A stretch of DNA of 8,459 bases from an uncultured Bacilli bacterium (GCA_947588665.1 CANPYU010000041.1:1-8459), one strand, 5' to 3'. Numbered from the stretch's first letter, positions 1 through 5,719 are shown. A program made the numbers and translations. Notes: a model not told the origin generated them from the letters alone.

Positions 1-555
1 TATTACATAATAATATTCTTTTTCTCCTGGTTCTTCTTTTGATGTTATATATTGATTATTAGTTATTATTTCTTTGGTTGGTGTTTCTCCTTCTGTTTTA
101 GTTATCTCCCCTTCACTTATCATTTCTCCTAATTGGTCTATATTTGTTATGTTACATTCTTCATTTAAATATTGTATTCCATTTCTTACTTTCTTTTTCT
201 TTTCACATGTTGCATTTACTTTTATATCACTACTTGTTTTATATACTGTATATTTAAGATTAGTATTTAAACCATTATTACCTTCCCATATTAAGTTATA
301 AGCGATAAACTCATTATCTCCAGTCGCGGTTACTTCTATCTTTGATACTTTCTTATGTCCTGGATATATATCTGGATCATCAAATTCTAATGTTCCTTTA
401 ACATCTAATGTTGAACCATTAACAGTCGCGGTTCTTCCTTCTGTTGTTGCTCCTGTTCCACTAAATATTGTTTTTCCAACAAAATATGCTAAAGATAATC
501 CTATTCCTAATATTAATACACTTAACAATATTATCACTCTTTTATTCTTTTTCAT
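1..555 (-). CDS. Membrane-anchored extracellular protein, partial (3' end outside window)
   Basis: This open frame of 185 codons runs off the left edge without a stop, so the C-terminus is missing. The ATG at 553-555 has a good ribosome binding site (AGGAG, 566-570) and a strong promoter upstream. Residues 1-6 are basic (MKKNKR) and residues 7-28 form one hydrophobic segment, so the protein is secreted or anchored with its bulk outside. No lipobox Cys is present. Residues 37-115 look beta-rich, with DIYPGHKK (62-69) followed by alternating strands, which recalls the TasA/camelysin type of SipW-processed surface proteins; that resemblance is my impression, not a proven family match. Cys117 and Cys134 could form a disulfide. 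Residues 140-180 are Glu/Lys/Thr-rich and probably extended. It could equally be an unrelated lineage-specific surface protein. That it is a real gene is well supported; its function is not. Confidence 0.75.
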   Translation of the reverse strand, partial: MKKNKRVIILLSVLILGIGLSLAYFVGKTIFSGTGATTEGRTATVNGSTLDVKGTLEFDDPDIYPGHKKVSKIEVTATGDNEFIAYNLIWEGNNGLNTNLKYTVYKTSSDIKVNATCEKKKKVRNGIQYLNEECNITNIDQLGEMISEGEITKTEGETPTKEIITNNQYITSKEEPGEKEYYYVI

Positions 556-599
556 TTATCCTTAACTCCTATCATTAAACTTTTCTAGCCTATATTTAA

Positions 600-628
600 A
601 TTATAAGCTCCGTAATGTCAAAAGTCAA
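600..628 (-). promoter_or_regulatory. Sigma-A type promoter of the surface-protein gene
   Basis: On the minus strand, a -35 box TTGACT (623-628) and a perfect -10 box TATAAT (600-605) are separated by exactly 17 bases. Transcription should begin near 593, giving a leader of about 38 bases that includes the AGGAG site at 566-570. Confidence 0.8.
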
Positions 629-661
629 GAAAAATATCATTATTTAGCGACAATATGTAAC

Positions 662-691
662 TTGAACTAAATATCGTGAGAGAATTATACT
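662..691 (+). promoter_or_regulatory. Candidate promoter of the tandem-HTH regulator
   Basis: TTGAAC (662-667) and TATACT (686-691) are spaced by 18 bases on the plus strand. The predicted start of transcription, near 698, is only a few bases before the ATG at 703. The weak GGTGA ribosome site (692-696) would then not be transcribed, so the mRNA would be almost leaderless, or a different promoter is used. A 7-base inverted repeat (641-647 and 667-673) overlaps the -35 box and might be an operator. Confidence 0.5.
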
Positions 692-702
692 GGTGAAGAA
701 AA

Positions 703-1140
703 ATGTTTTATAAGGAAAAATTAAAAGCTATACGGGAAAGAATTGGAGTTACACAAAGTACAATTGCAAAAATGTTAGAAGTTGATCGCAGAGCATATAG
801 TCATTACGAGAATGAAAACACTTTAATGCCTATTAAACATCTTAATTCAGTATGTAATTATTTTAATGTATCTTTAGATTTTATTTTTGGTTTTACAGAA
901 GTTAAAAATAAAGATAATTTAAGAAAAGATATTGATAAAAAATTATCTGGTAAACGTTTAAAAGAGCTTAGAAAAATGAATAAAATAACTCAAGCTAAAT
1001 TAGCAGAAGTTTTAAATACAACTCAATCAACTATTGCAGAATATGAACGTGGTACTAATATTATTGCTACACCTTTTTTATATACGATATGTAAAAATTA
1101 TGAAATAAGTGCTGACTATTTATTGGGTAAAAGTGACTAA
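703..1140 (+). CDS. Transcriptional regulator with two tandem XRE-family helix-turn-helix domains
   Basis: The 145-aa protein consists of two copies of one DNA-binding domain and almost nothing else. The first spans about residues 6-63 and the second about 85-142, joined by a charged linker (65-82). Each copy has the Cro/C1-type pattern: Thr-Gln opening helix 2 (TQSTIAKML at 17-25, TQAKLAEVL at 97-105), a recognition helix ending in YEN (35-37) or YERG (114-117), and the closing signature S.DF/YIFG or S.DYLLG (57-63 and 136-142). No metal site, ligand-binding domain or peptidase is present. XRE domains usually bind palindromes as dimers, so one chain could act as a built-in pseudo-dimer; that is inference. 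The gene stands alone, divergent from the surface-protein gene, and may control it or itself. The ATG at 703 has only a weak GGTGA site in front. Confidence 0.9.
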   Translation: MFYKEKLKAIRERIGVTQSTIAKMLEVDRRAYSHYENENTLMPIKHLNSVCNYFNVSLDFIFGFTEVKNKDNLRKDIDKKLSGKRLKELRKMNKITQAKLAEVLNTTQSTIAEYERGTNIIATPFLYTICKNYEISADYLLGKSD

Positions 1141-1142
1141 AT

Positions 1143-1170
1143 AAAAAAGACATTTTTTTATGTCTGTTTT
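1143..1170. terminator. Bidirectional intrinsic terminator between convergent genes
   Basis: AGACAT (1148-1153) pairs with ATGTCT (1160-1165) around a six-T loop. A further four A-T pairs can form outside one mismatch. On the minus strand six T follow the stem, so it best serves the AI-2E-family gene, whose last codons and stop lie inside the stem. On the plus strand the T tract is only GTTTT, a weaker signal for the regulator gene. Confidence 0.7.
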
Positions 1171-2294
1171 GATTTAATGTGAGGTTTCTTTTTTTGTTCT
1201 AAACGGCTATTAACATTAGTTGCTAAAATGGAATATAAGACAGATGATACAGGAACTGCTACAAGCATTCCAACGATACCAGAGATACTCGCACCGATAG
1301 TTACTGCAACTAAAACCCATATAGCAGGCAAATTTACTGATTTACCCATAACTTTAGGATAAATAATATTTCCTTCTATTTGTTGTAATATTAAAATATA
1401 AATAATAAATATTAGTGATTTTAAAGGACTAATCATAAAGATTAAAAAGGCGCCAACTGCAGTACCAATAAAAGCTCCAAAGATAGGAATTAATGCTGTA
1501 AATCCAATTAATATTGATATTGTTCCCGCATATGGAAGACGAAGTAGTAACATTCCTATTAAACACATGATGCCAAAAATGGTTGCTTCTAAGACTTGAC
1601 CACTGATAAAATTTGCAAAAGTATGATTAGATAAGAGAGCAACTTTTTTAATTTCTAAAACTTTTTTTTCTGGTAAATAAGCGTTTAATACTTTATTTGT
1701 TTGTCTTAAAAGATTATTCTTTTCCACTAATAGATAAAGCGCAAAAATGATCGCGATAACTAAATTTACAACACTCATTACTACACTGGTGGCAAGACCT
1801 AAAACATTTTCTATTAATTTCCCACTGTGGGTGTTAATATAAATGGTAGCTTTATCACTAAATTCTTTAGTTTTGGCAATAATACTTTCTCTTACGCCTT
1901 CATCAATTCCAACTTTATCTAATAATTCAGTAACATTTTCTTGATATTTAGGAATATTATCAATAAATATAGTGGTGGTATTTTTTAACTCAGGAACTAT
2001 TAAAATTATCATAAATGTTAAAAAACTTAAAACAAGAGCTAAAGCAATAATGATACTTAAATTATGTTTGGCTTTTTCTCTTATATTACATTTATTAAAT
2101 AACTTATACTCTATTTTGTTTACTAAAACATTTAAAACAAAAGCTATTACTAAACCAATAATAAAAGGAGCTATTAAAGTTATTAAGCTTTTTATAAATA
2201 GCCATAAAGGTTTAATGTAAATAAACATAAATATTAAACTAATAGTAAATATAATTAATTTTATAATATCTTTTTTTAATTCACTGTTAAGCAA
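1158..2294 (-). CDS. AI-2E family transporter (PF01594), multi-spanning membrane protein
   Basis: This membrane protein of 378 aa has about seven or eight hydrophobic helices and a large soluble stretch between helices (about residues 100-160), as usual for the family. The C-terminal hallmark is clear: YPKVMGKSVNLPA, then a glycine-rich segment ending GMLVAVPV. The family is named after TqsA, which exports autoinducer-2, but other members are Na+/H+ antiporters or of unknown function, so the substrate cannot be named. Start choice: a GTG at 2303 also opens the frame, but it lies inside the ribosome binding site AGGTGAG (2299-2305), so the TTG at 2292-2294 is the likelier start. It appears monocistronic, with its own promoter (2364-2392) and a terminator over its stop codon. 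The C-terminal tail is Lys-rich (KKKPHIKSKQT). Confidence 0.9.
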   Translation of the reverse strand: MLNSELKKDIIKLIIFTISLIFMFIYIKPLWLFIKSLITLIAPFIIGLVIAFVLNVLVNKIEYKLFNKCNIREKAKHNLSIIIALALVLSFLTFMIILIVPELKNTTTIFIDNIPKYQENVTELLDKVGIDEGVRESIIAKTKEFSDKATIYINTHSGKLIENVLGLATSVVMSVVNLVIAIIFALYLLVEKNNLLRQTNKVLNAYLPEKKVLEIKKVALLSNHTFANFISGQVLEATIFGIMCLIGMLLLRLPYAGTISILIGFTALIPIFGAFIGTAVGAFLIFMISPLKSLIFIIYILILQQIEGNIIYPKVMGKSVNLPAIWVLVAVTIGASISGIVGMLVAVPVSSVLYSILATNVNSRLEQKKKPHIKSKQT

Positions 2295-2298
2295 TTTT

Positions 2299-2305
2299 CT
2301 CACCT
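2299..2305 (-). promoter_or_regulatory. Ribosome binding site that sets the AI-2E-family start
   Basis: AGGTGAG on the minus strand lies 4 bases before the TTG at 2292-2294. The competing GTG start (2301-2303) is part of this motif and has no ribosome site of its own. Confidence 0.65.
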
Positions 2306-2326
2306 ATTCTTATTATATATTATTTT

Positions 2327-2354
2327 AAAGCTAATATTTAAATTATTTAGCTTT
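2327..2354 (-). repeat. Perfect 8-bp inverted repeat at the predicted transcription start
   Basis: AAAGCTAA (2327-2334) and TTAGCTTT (2347-2354) are perfect inverted copies around a 12-base AT-only centre. They lie just downstream of the -10 box at 2364-2369, at about +3 to +30 of the AI-2E-family transcript. This is a good place for a repressor operator or a 5' leader hairpin; the sequence cannot say which. Confidence 0.5.
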
Positions 2355-2363
2355 TATAAATTG

Positions 2364-2392
2364 ATTATATGATATTTTTTTAATTAAGTCAA
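2364..2392 (-). promoter_or_regulatory. Sigma-A type promoter of the AI-2E-family gene
   Basis: On the minus strand TTGACT (2387-2392) and TATAAT (2364-2369) are 17 bases apart. The leader would be about 60 bases and contain the inverted repeat at 2327-2354. The promoter lies just beyond the divIVA terminator, which supports a separate transcription unit. Confidence 0.75.
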
Positions 2393-2417
2393 ATTTTTTT
2401 AAATTCATAGTATATAA

Positions 2418-2443
2418 TAAAAAAAATTACTATTGCTAGTAAT
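2418..2443 (-). terminator. Intrinsic terminator after divIVA
   Basis: On the minus strand ATTACTA and TAGTAAT form a 7-bp stem closed by a GCAA tetraloop (2426-2443), followed by a run of T (2419-2426 read on the minus strand). The divIVA stop codon TAG (2436-2438) sits in the loop-proximal part of the hairpin. The stem is AT-rich, but the stable loop type and the T run make it convincing. Confidence 0.75.
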
Positions 2444-2861
2444 CTTCATTTATACTATCTATAAATTCAATTTGCTCATCGACTACACTTCTAAGTCTTC
2501 TTTTAAATATAACTACTCTTCTTTTTAAAAGTTCAGCATCTTGTTCAACTTTATTTGCTTTTAATAAAGCATCATTAACAATACGAGAGGCATTACGTCT
2601 GGCATCATCAATAACCCCTTTGGCTTCATCACGAGCAACTTTTTTGATTTGATTTGAGGCATCTTCGGCGACCATGATAGCCCTATTTAAAGTATTTTCC
2701 ATGTTTTTATATTTTTCTAATTCACTTTTTAAATTATTTATATCTTCATCTTGCTTTTTTAATTTAGCAAGCATGTTTTCATACTCTTTCGTTACTTCAT
2801 TTACAAAGCTATTAACTTCTAGTTTATTATAACCATTAAAGCTATTATTAAACTTTCTCAA
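2436..2861 (-). CDS. divIVA: DivIVA-domain cell division/polarity protein
   Basis: DivIVA proteins bind strongly curved membrane at septa and poles and recruit division or wall-synthesis factors. This 141-aa protein opens with the conserved block F..SF.GY...EV.SF (residues 4-19), the signature of the N-terminal membrane-binding domain, followed by coiled coil from about 23 to 58 and again from 67 to the C-terminus, where the Ala/Asp/Arg-rich pattern is typical. The start is a TTG with a strong ribosome site 6 bases upstream. In frame there is no better start before the sepF stop codon. Compared with B. subtilis DivIVA, the leading segment of about nine residues is missing; the membrane-inserting Phe is kept (Phe8) but the adjacent Arg is Asn9. 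It lies 35 bases after sepF and was probably co-transcribed with it. Confidence 0.92.
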   Translation of the reverse strand: MRKFNNSFNGYNKLEVNSFVNEVTKEYENMLAKLKKQDEDINNLKSELEKYKNMENTLNRAIMVAEDASNQIKKVARDEAKGVIDDARRNASRIVNDALLKANKVEQDAELLKRRVVIFKRRLRSVVDEQIEFIDSINEDY

Positions 2862-2867
2862 AGGAAT

Positions 2868-2875
2868 ATCACCTC
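2868..2875 (-). promoter_or_regulatory. Ribosome binding site supporting the TTG start of divIVA
   Basis: GAGGTGAT on the minus strand ends 6 bases before the TTG at 2859-2861. There is no ATG nearby in frame, so this site decides the start. Confidence 0.75.
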
Positions 2876-2896
2876 AAAACTATCACTTTTTTTATT

Positions 2897-3295
2897 TTAC
2901 CATTCTTCTTCTACTTCAGTTTTATTTTTTTCTGCTTCATCAGAAATTTTACCTTGAACATTTACATTTTTAGGAGTGCATAAATAAATTCCTACTCCTA
3001 TTTTTTGCATTGTTCCACCTATTGCATAAATGCAACCGCTTAAAAAATCTATTATTCTTTTGGCTTGATCTGATGTTACTCTTTTTAAATTTACAACCAC
3101 ACTGTTACGATTTTTTAAATGATCCGCGATTTGCTGAGATTCTGAATAAGCACGTGGTTCTAATAAAATCATTTTATTCCCAGATTTATCAGCCTCTGCT
3201 AGTGCATCACCTTCATTTACATTATAAAATTCGTCTTCTGACCCTGTAAGTTCCTCATCATCTGGGTCCTTAAATATATTTTTAAATAGAGCCAT
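2897..3295 (-). CDS. sepF: SepF, FtsZ-ring membrane anchor (cell division)
   Basis: SepF tethers FtsZ polymers to the membrane and bends them at the septum. The 132-aa protein has the family plan in short form: a brief N-terminal amphipathic helix (MALFKNIFKD), an acidic linker (11-38), the globular core (about 41-113) and a short acidic tail ending EEEW. Core hallmarks are visible: KMILLEPRAYSES (41-53), VVVNLKRV (66-73), the helix DQAKRIIDFLSG (76-87), then G94 and VGIYLCTP (101-108). The ATG at 3293-3295 follows an excellent AGGAGGAG site (3301-3308). It has its own promoter, though read-through from the three genes upstream is possible. In most Firmicutes ylmG and ylmH separate sepF from divIVA; here divIVA follows directly. 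Confidence 0.95.
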   Translation of the reverse strand: MALFKNIFKDPDDEELTGSEDEFYNVNEGDALAEADKSGNKMILLEPRAYSESQQIADHLKNRNSVVVNLKRVTSDQAKRIIDFLSGCIYAIGGTMQKIGVGIYLCTPKNVNVQGKISDEAEKNKTEVEEEW

Positions 3296-3326
3296 AAACT
3301 CTCCTCCTATTTTAAACTTCTATTTT

Positions 3327-3355
3327 ATTTTATCAAATTATAACCCGTATTTCAA
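3327..3355 (-). promoter_or_regulatory. Promoter of sepF-divIVA
   Basis: On the minus strand TTGAAA (3350-3355) and TAAAAT (3327-3332) are 17 bases apart. A TATAAT also occurs within the spacer but lacks a -35 box at the right distance. A run of eight T after the preceding stop codon has no clear hairpin, so the upstream operon may read through into sepF. Confidence 0.6.
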
Positions 3356-3368
3356 GACTTAAAAAAAA

Positions 3369-3656
3369 TTAGAGATATTCCATGATGCGAACATCTTTGG
3401 CTAATTTTTCTACTAGAGATTCAGGTTCATATTGATTAAAAATTGCTTCAAAATTACTATTGTCCATTAAAAACATATCATGATAATTAATAAATATTTC
3501 TGATAAATTAGTAACACCTATACTATTTAAATAATCTAAATTTTTACTTACTAGTTTTTTATGGGCTTCTAATTCTTTTAGTAAAGTGCTTGTTGTGTTT
3601 TCTTTTAAAGCTTCAATATCTTTTTTTTCAAAACCATATTTTTCTAAAAATTTCAT
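3369..3656 (-). CDS. Small all-helical protein of unknown function (95 aa)
   Basis: I do not recognise this protein as a named family. It is predicted entirely alpha-helical, has no signal peptide or membrane segment, and so should be cytoplasmic. Residues 36-65 form a unit with the layout LV.KNL.YL.S.GV followed by a second helix ending FLMD; a comparable layout occurs in the C-terminal part of the 388-aa protein encoded two genes upstream (residues 304-331). This pattern resembles short alpha-helical repeats such as mTERF-type units, an inference by eye. The start is firm: ATG at 3654-3656 with an AGAGGT site (3664-3669). It begins one base after the TAG of the preceding gene (TAG-T-ATG), so the two are translationally coupled and likely made together. 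It is the last gene of the block before sepF. Confidence 0.85.
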   Translation of the reverse strand: MKFLEKYGFEKKDIEALKENTTSTLLKELEAHKKLVSKNLDYLNSIGVTNLSEIFINYHDMFLMDNSNFEAIFNQYEPESLVEKLAKDVRIMEYL

Positions 3657-3657
3657 A

Positions 3658-4416
3658 CTATATACCTCTTTCCATGGTTAAATTATTATCAGGAAAAGCT
3701 GCTAGTATTGTTGTATTGATCATGTTTTGCATTTCAGGAGTTAAAGCAACACCTTGTAAAGCGTTTTCTACTAAATGTCTTTCACCTAAAGTTTTATAGG
3801 CTTTATTATCCGTTTTTAAAGACATATCTAAATTAGATATAATACTTGATATAATAAAAGTTAAAGTAGAATCAGGGTTTAAGCTATTTATTTCACCAAG
3901 ACGACTTATAATATCACTTTTGACTTTTAAGTCTTCGGCATCTAATTCATTAATTTCTATGGGAGTTGGATTATTTTCCATTATGGGTGTTGGATTTTGA
4001 TTAGCAGTAAATCCTACACTAAAATTTTTAAAATCTTCGGCATATTTTATTTCTTTAACAAAAGTATTATCAGGATTAACAAAAGGTATTCCTTTAGCCA
4101 TTGCTTCTTTTATACGATTTAGAAAAGTAGCAGTAAAAGAACGTACTTCTAGATTAGCATTAAATATTTCTTTTAAACCTAGTTTTTCTATTTCATCTAA
4201 TATGTTAGGTAGTTCGTTTAATTCTTTTTCACTCGCACTGAGTATTTTGATAAAGGCACCAGGTATAGTGCTCATATCATAACCACGATTTAAAAATAAA
4301 TCTATAATTTTGCCAGCATTAGATGTTAAATCTTTATTAGCTAAAAATTTACTGGGATCTACATCATTAGCTAAGGTAATAATTGTTCCATCGGTACATT
4401 TAAATTTGTTATTCAT
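3658..4416 (-). CDS. Unknown helical protein (252 aa) in an operon upstream of sepF
   Basis: No named family is recognised. The protein has no signal peptide or membrane helix. Residues 1-30 may be a small beta segment. Residues 34-118 show successive helical units, each with a short hydrophobic helix followed by Gly (IIDLFLNRGY 37-46, ILDEIEKLGL 72-81, RIKEAMAKGI 101-110). A proline/asparagine linker follows (139-158) with the motif NPTPI twice, eight residues apart. A second, mostly helical domain fills 160-250. The ATG at 4414-4416 has a strong AGGAGG site (4424-4429) that overlaps the TAG of the gene before it, indicating tight coupling. The shared Gly-punctuated helix spacing with both neighbours suggests the three proteins work together; the function is unknown. 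Confidence 0.85.
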   Translation of the reverse strand: MNNKFKCTDGTIITLANDVDPSKFLANKDLTSNAGKIIDLFLNRGYDMSTIPGAFIKILSASEKELNELPNILDEIEKLGLKEIFNANLEVRSFTATFLNRIKEAMAKGIPFVNPDNTFVKEIKYAEDFKNFSVGFTANQNPTPIMENNPTPIEINELDAEDLKVKSDIISRLGEINSLNPDSTLTFIISSIISNLDMSLKTDNKAYKTLGERHLVENALQGVALTPEMQNMINTTILAAFPDNNLTMERGI

Positions 4417-4427
4417 TTTTTCCCCTC

Positions 4428-5594
4428 CTAATAGGCCATTAAAGGCACTTTCTTTGGATCTAAACCACTGTTTTGTAAAAGAATAATAGCTTTATCTAAA
4501 TTACGATAATCATATTTTGTTAAAACAGTTGGATTTAGATAAATATCTAAAGCACTTTTACCAATACGCAACAATCTATCAACTTTAGCTTCTAATTCAC
4601 GATCATATAATAGATTAATATTATCTACAAAAACATCTAGACTTAAATCATTATCTTTAAAGATTGCAACATTTCGGCGAATTACTTTTTCATTAAAGTT
4701 TTGTAATATTTCTTCTAAATCACTTGCAGTATAATCTAAATAGTCTAAGCCTATTTCACTAAATAAATCCATTAAATCTTCTTTATCAAATTCTTTTTTA
4801 TTTTCCTCTTGAGGAAGTTCTTCAGCTTCTTTAGCGATTACAGGATTTTGAGTTTCAAGTTTTTCTTCGATAAGTGGTTCTTTATGTTCTTCTTTTGGTA
4901 TTACCTCTTCTTGACTTTTAGCTTCTTTTAAGACATCACTCATAGAACGTTTATCAGCATTTTTTATGCGTTCATTATATTCAAATAAAGCATCCTCAGG
5001 GAACATTAAGATTTTGGCGGCTTCTCTAGTTTCTTCTTCGGTAAAATCAAATTGCTCTAATAAGGCTGTTATTGAATCTCTGGTGATATTAATATTGCCT
5101 GCTAAAGATAACTCAAAATATTCATTAAGTTTCTCTTGATTAGATATGGCAGCATCCCGTCTAATACCAATTTCTTCAATGGTAGTAATAGCACTACTCA
5201 TTTCCTCTTCAACTTTAACGAGCTTTTCTTCACTTTCTTTAATTTCGTTATTGACACTTTCAATAGTAGTAGGAAGAGCTTCTTTTAATTCAGTTTCAAG
5301 AGCTTCAGGATCAAAATTGATATTTAATCTTTCGATTACAGTAGCAAATTCATTTTTATCAATGCCACTTAAAACTTTTGATAATTTTTCACCTTGTTCA
5401 TTTAACTCTTTACTTTCTTGCTCTAATTCAGCAATTTTTTCTTGTAAAGCACTTTTTTCAGTAGTTGTTCTATCTCTGGTTGCTTCAGCTTCAGCTTCGG
5501 CACTATCCATTTCTTTAAATATTACACTATCTTTGCCACGAAGATTGTATAGTTTATCAAGAAGTTTTGTAACTTCTAATGTTGATGATTTCAT
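4428..5594 (-). CDS. Coiled-coil protein with C-terminal helical-repeat domain (388 aa), unknown function
   Basis: This is the first gene of a three-gene operon and is not assignable to a named family by eye. Residues 28-152 are a long Glu/Lys/Ala-rich coiled coil with a break around 78-112. Residues 155-212 form a helical module. Residues 225-267 are an acidic, Pro/Glu-rich, probably flexible linker. Residues 268-388 form a helical domain with three similar units of roughly 25-30 residues (about 301-331, 332-360, 361-384), resembling the 95-aa protein of the same operon. There is no signal peptide or membrane segment, so it may be a cytoplasmic scaffold; that is inference. Start choice: a GTG at 5603 also opens the frame, but it overlaps the ribosome site AAGGAG (5603-5608), so the ATG at 5592-5594, 8 bases downstream of that site, is preferred. 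Confidence 0.88.
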   Translation of the reverse strand: MKSSTLEVTKLLDKLYNLRGKDSVIFKEMDSAEAEAEATRDRTTTEKSALQEKIAELEQESKELNEQGEKLSKVLSGIDKNEFATVIERLNINFDPEALETELKEALPTTIESVNNEIKESEEKLVKVEEEMSSAITTIEEIGIRRDAAISNQEKLNEYFELSLAGNINITRDSITALLEQFDFTEEETREAAKILMFPEDALFEYNERIKNADKRSMSDVLKEAKSQEEVIPKEEHKEPLIEEKLETQNPVIAKEAEELPQEENKKEFDKEDLMDLFSEIGLDYLDYTASDLEEILQNFNEKVIRRNVAIFKDNDLSLDVFVDNINLLYDRELEAKVDRLLRIGKSALDIYLNPTVLTKYDYRNLDKAIILLQNSGLDPKKVPLMAY

Positions 5595-5602
5595 AACCAA
5601 CA

Positions 5603-5608
5603 CTCCTT
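5603..5608 (-). promoter_or_regulatory. Ribosome binding site that sets the start of the coiled-coil gene
   Basis: AAGGAG on the minus strand lies 8 bases before the ATG at 5592-5594. The alternative GTG (5601-5603) would overlap it and have no site of its own. Confidence 0.75.
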
Positions 5609-5621
5609 TATTCTATAAATT

Positions 5622-5650
5622 ATTATAGCAAAGGTAAATTGAAATGTAAA
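5622..5650 (-). promoter_or_regulatory. Promoter of the three-gene helical-protein operon
   Basis: On the minus strand TTTACA (5645-5650) and TATAAT (5622-5627) are 17 bases apart, close to consensus. Transcription would start near 5615, with a leader of about 20 bases that carries the AAGGAG site. The remaining intergenic sequence to 5700 is AT-rich, with nothing else recognised. Confidence 0.75.
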
Positions 5651-5719
5651 TATCAAAACAAGATTATTACAGAATAAATCAAAGAAATAGAAAAGAAATA
5701 TGCCTAATTATTGTAAAGA

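Noticed and set aside
74..301. Plus-strand open frame of 75 codons
   Set aside because: It lies antisense to the surface-protein gene, which has a better start, ribosome site and promoter.
1972..2220. Plus-strand open frame of 82 codons
   Set aside because: It is a shadow of the AI-2E-family gene; it has no family features and no initiation signals.
3010..3249. Plus-strand open frame of 79 codons
   Set aside because: It is antisense to the conserved core of SepF and has no support of its own.
3357..3372. T run after the 95-aa gene as a terminator
   Set aside because: Eight T follow the stop on the minus strand, but no hairpin of useful length precedes them, so read-through into sepF remains likely.
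3590..3799. Plus-strand open frame of 69 codons
   Set aside because: It covers the junction of two well-supported minus-strand genes and looks like a chance frame.
5146..5628. Long plus-strand open frame of 160 codons
   Set aside because: It is antisense to the coiled-coil gene. Its Ser/Leu-rich translation is what GAA/AAA/GCT-rich coiled-coil codons give on the other strand, and it has no ribosome site of note.
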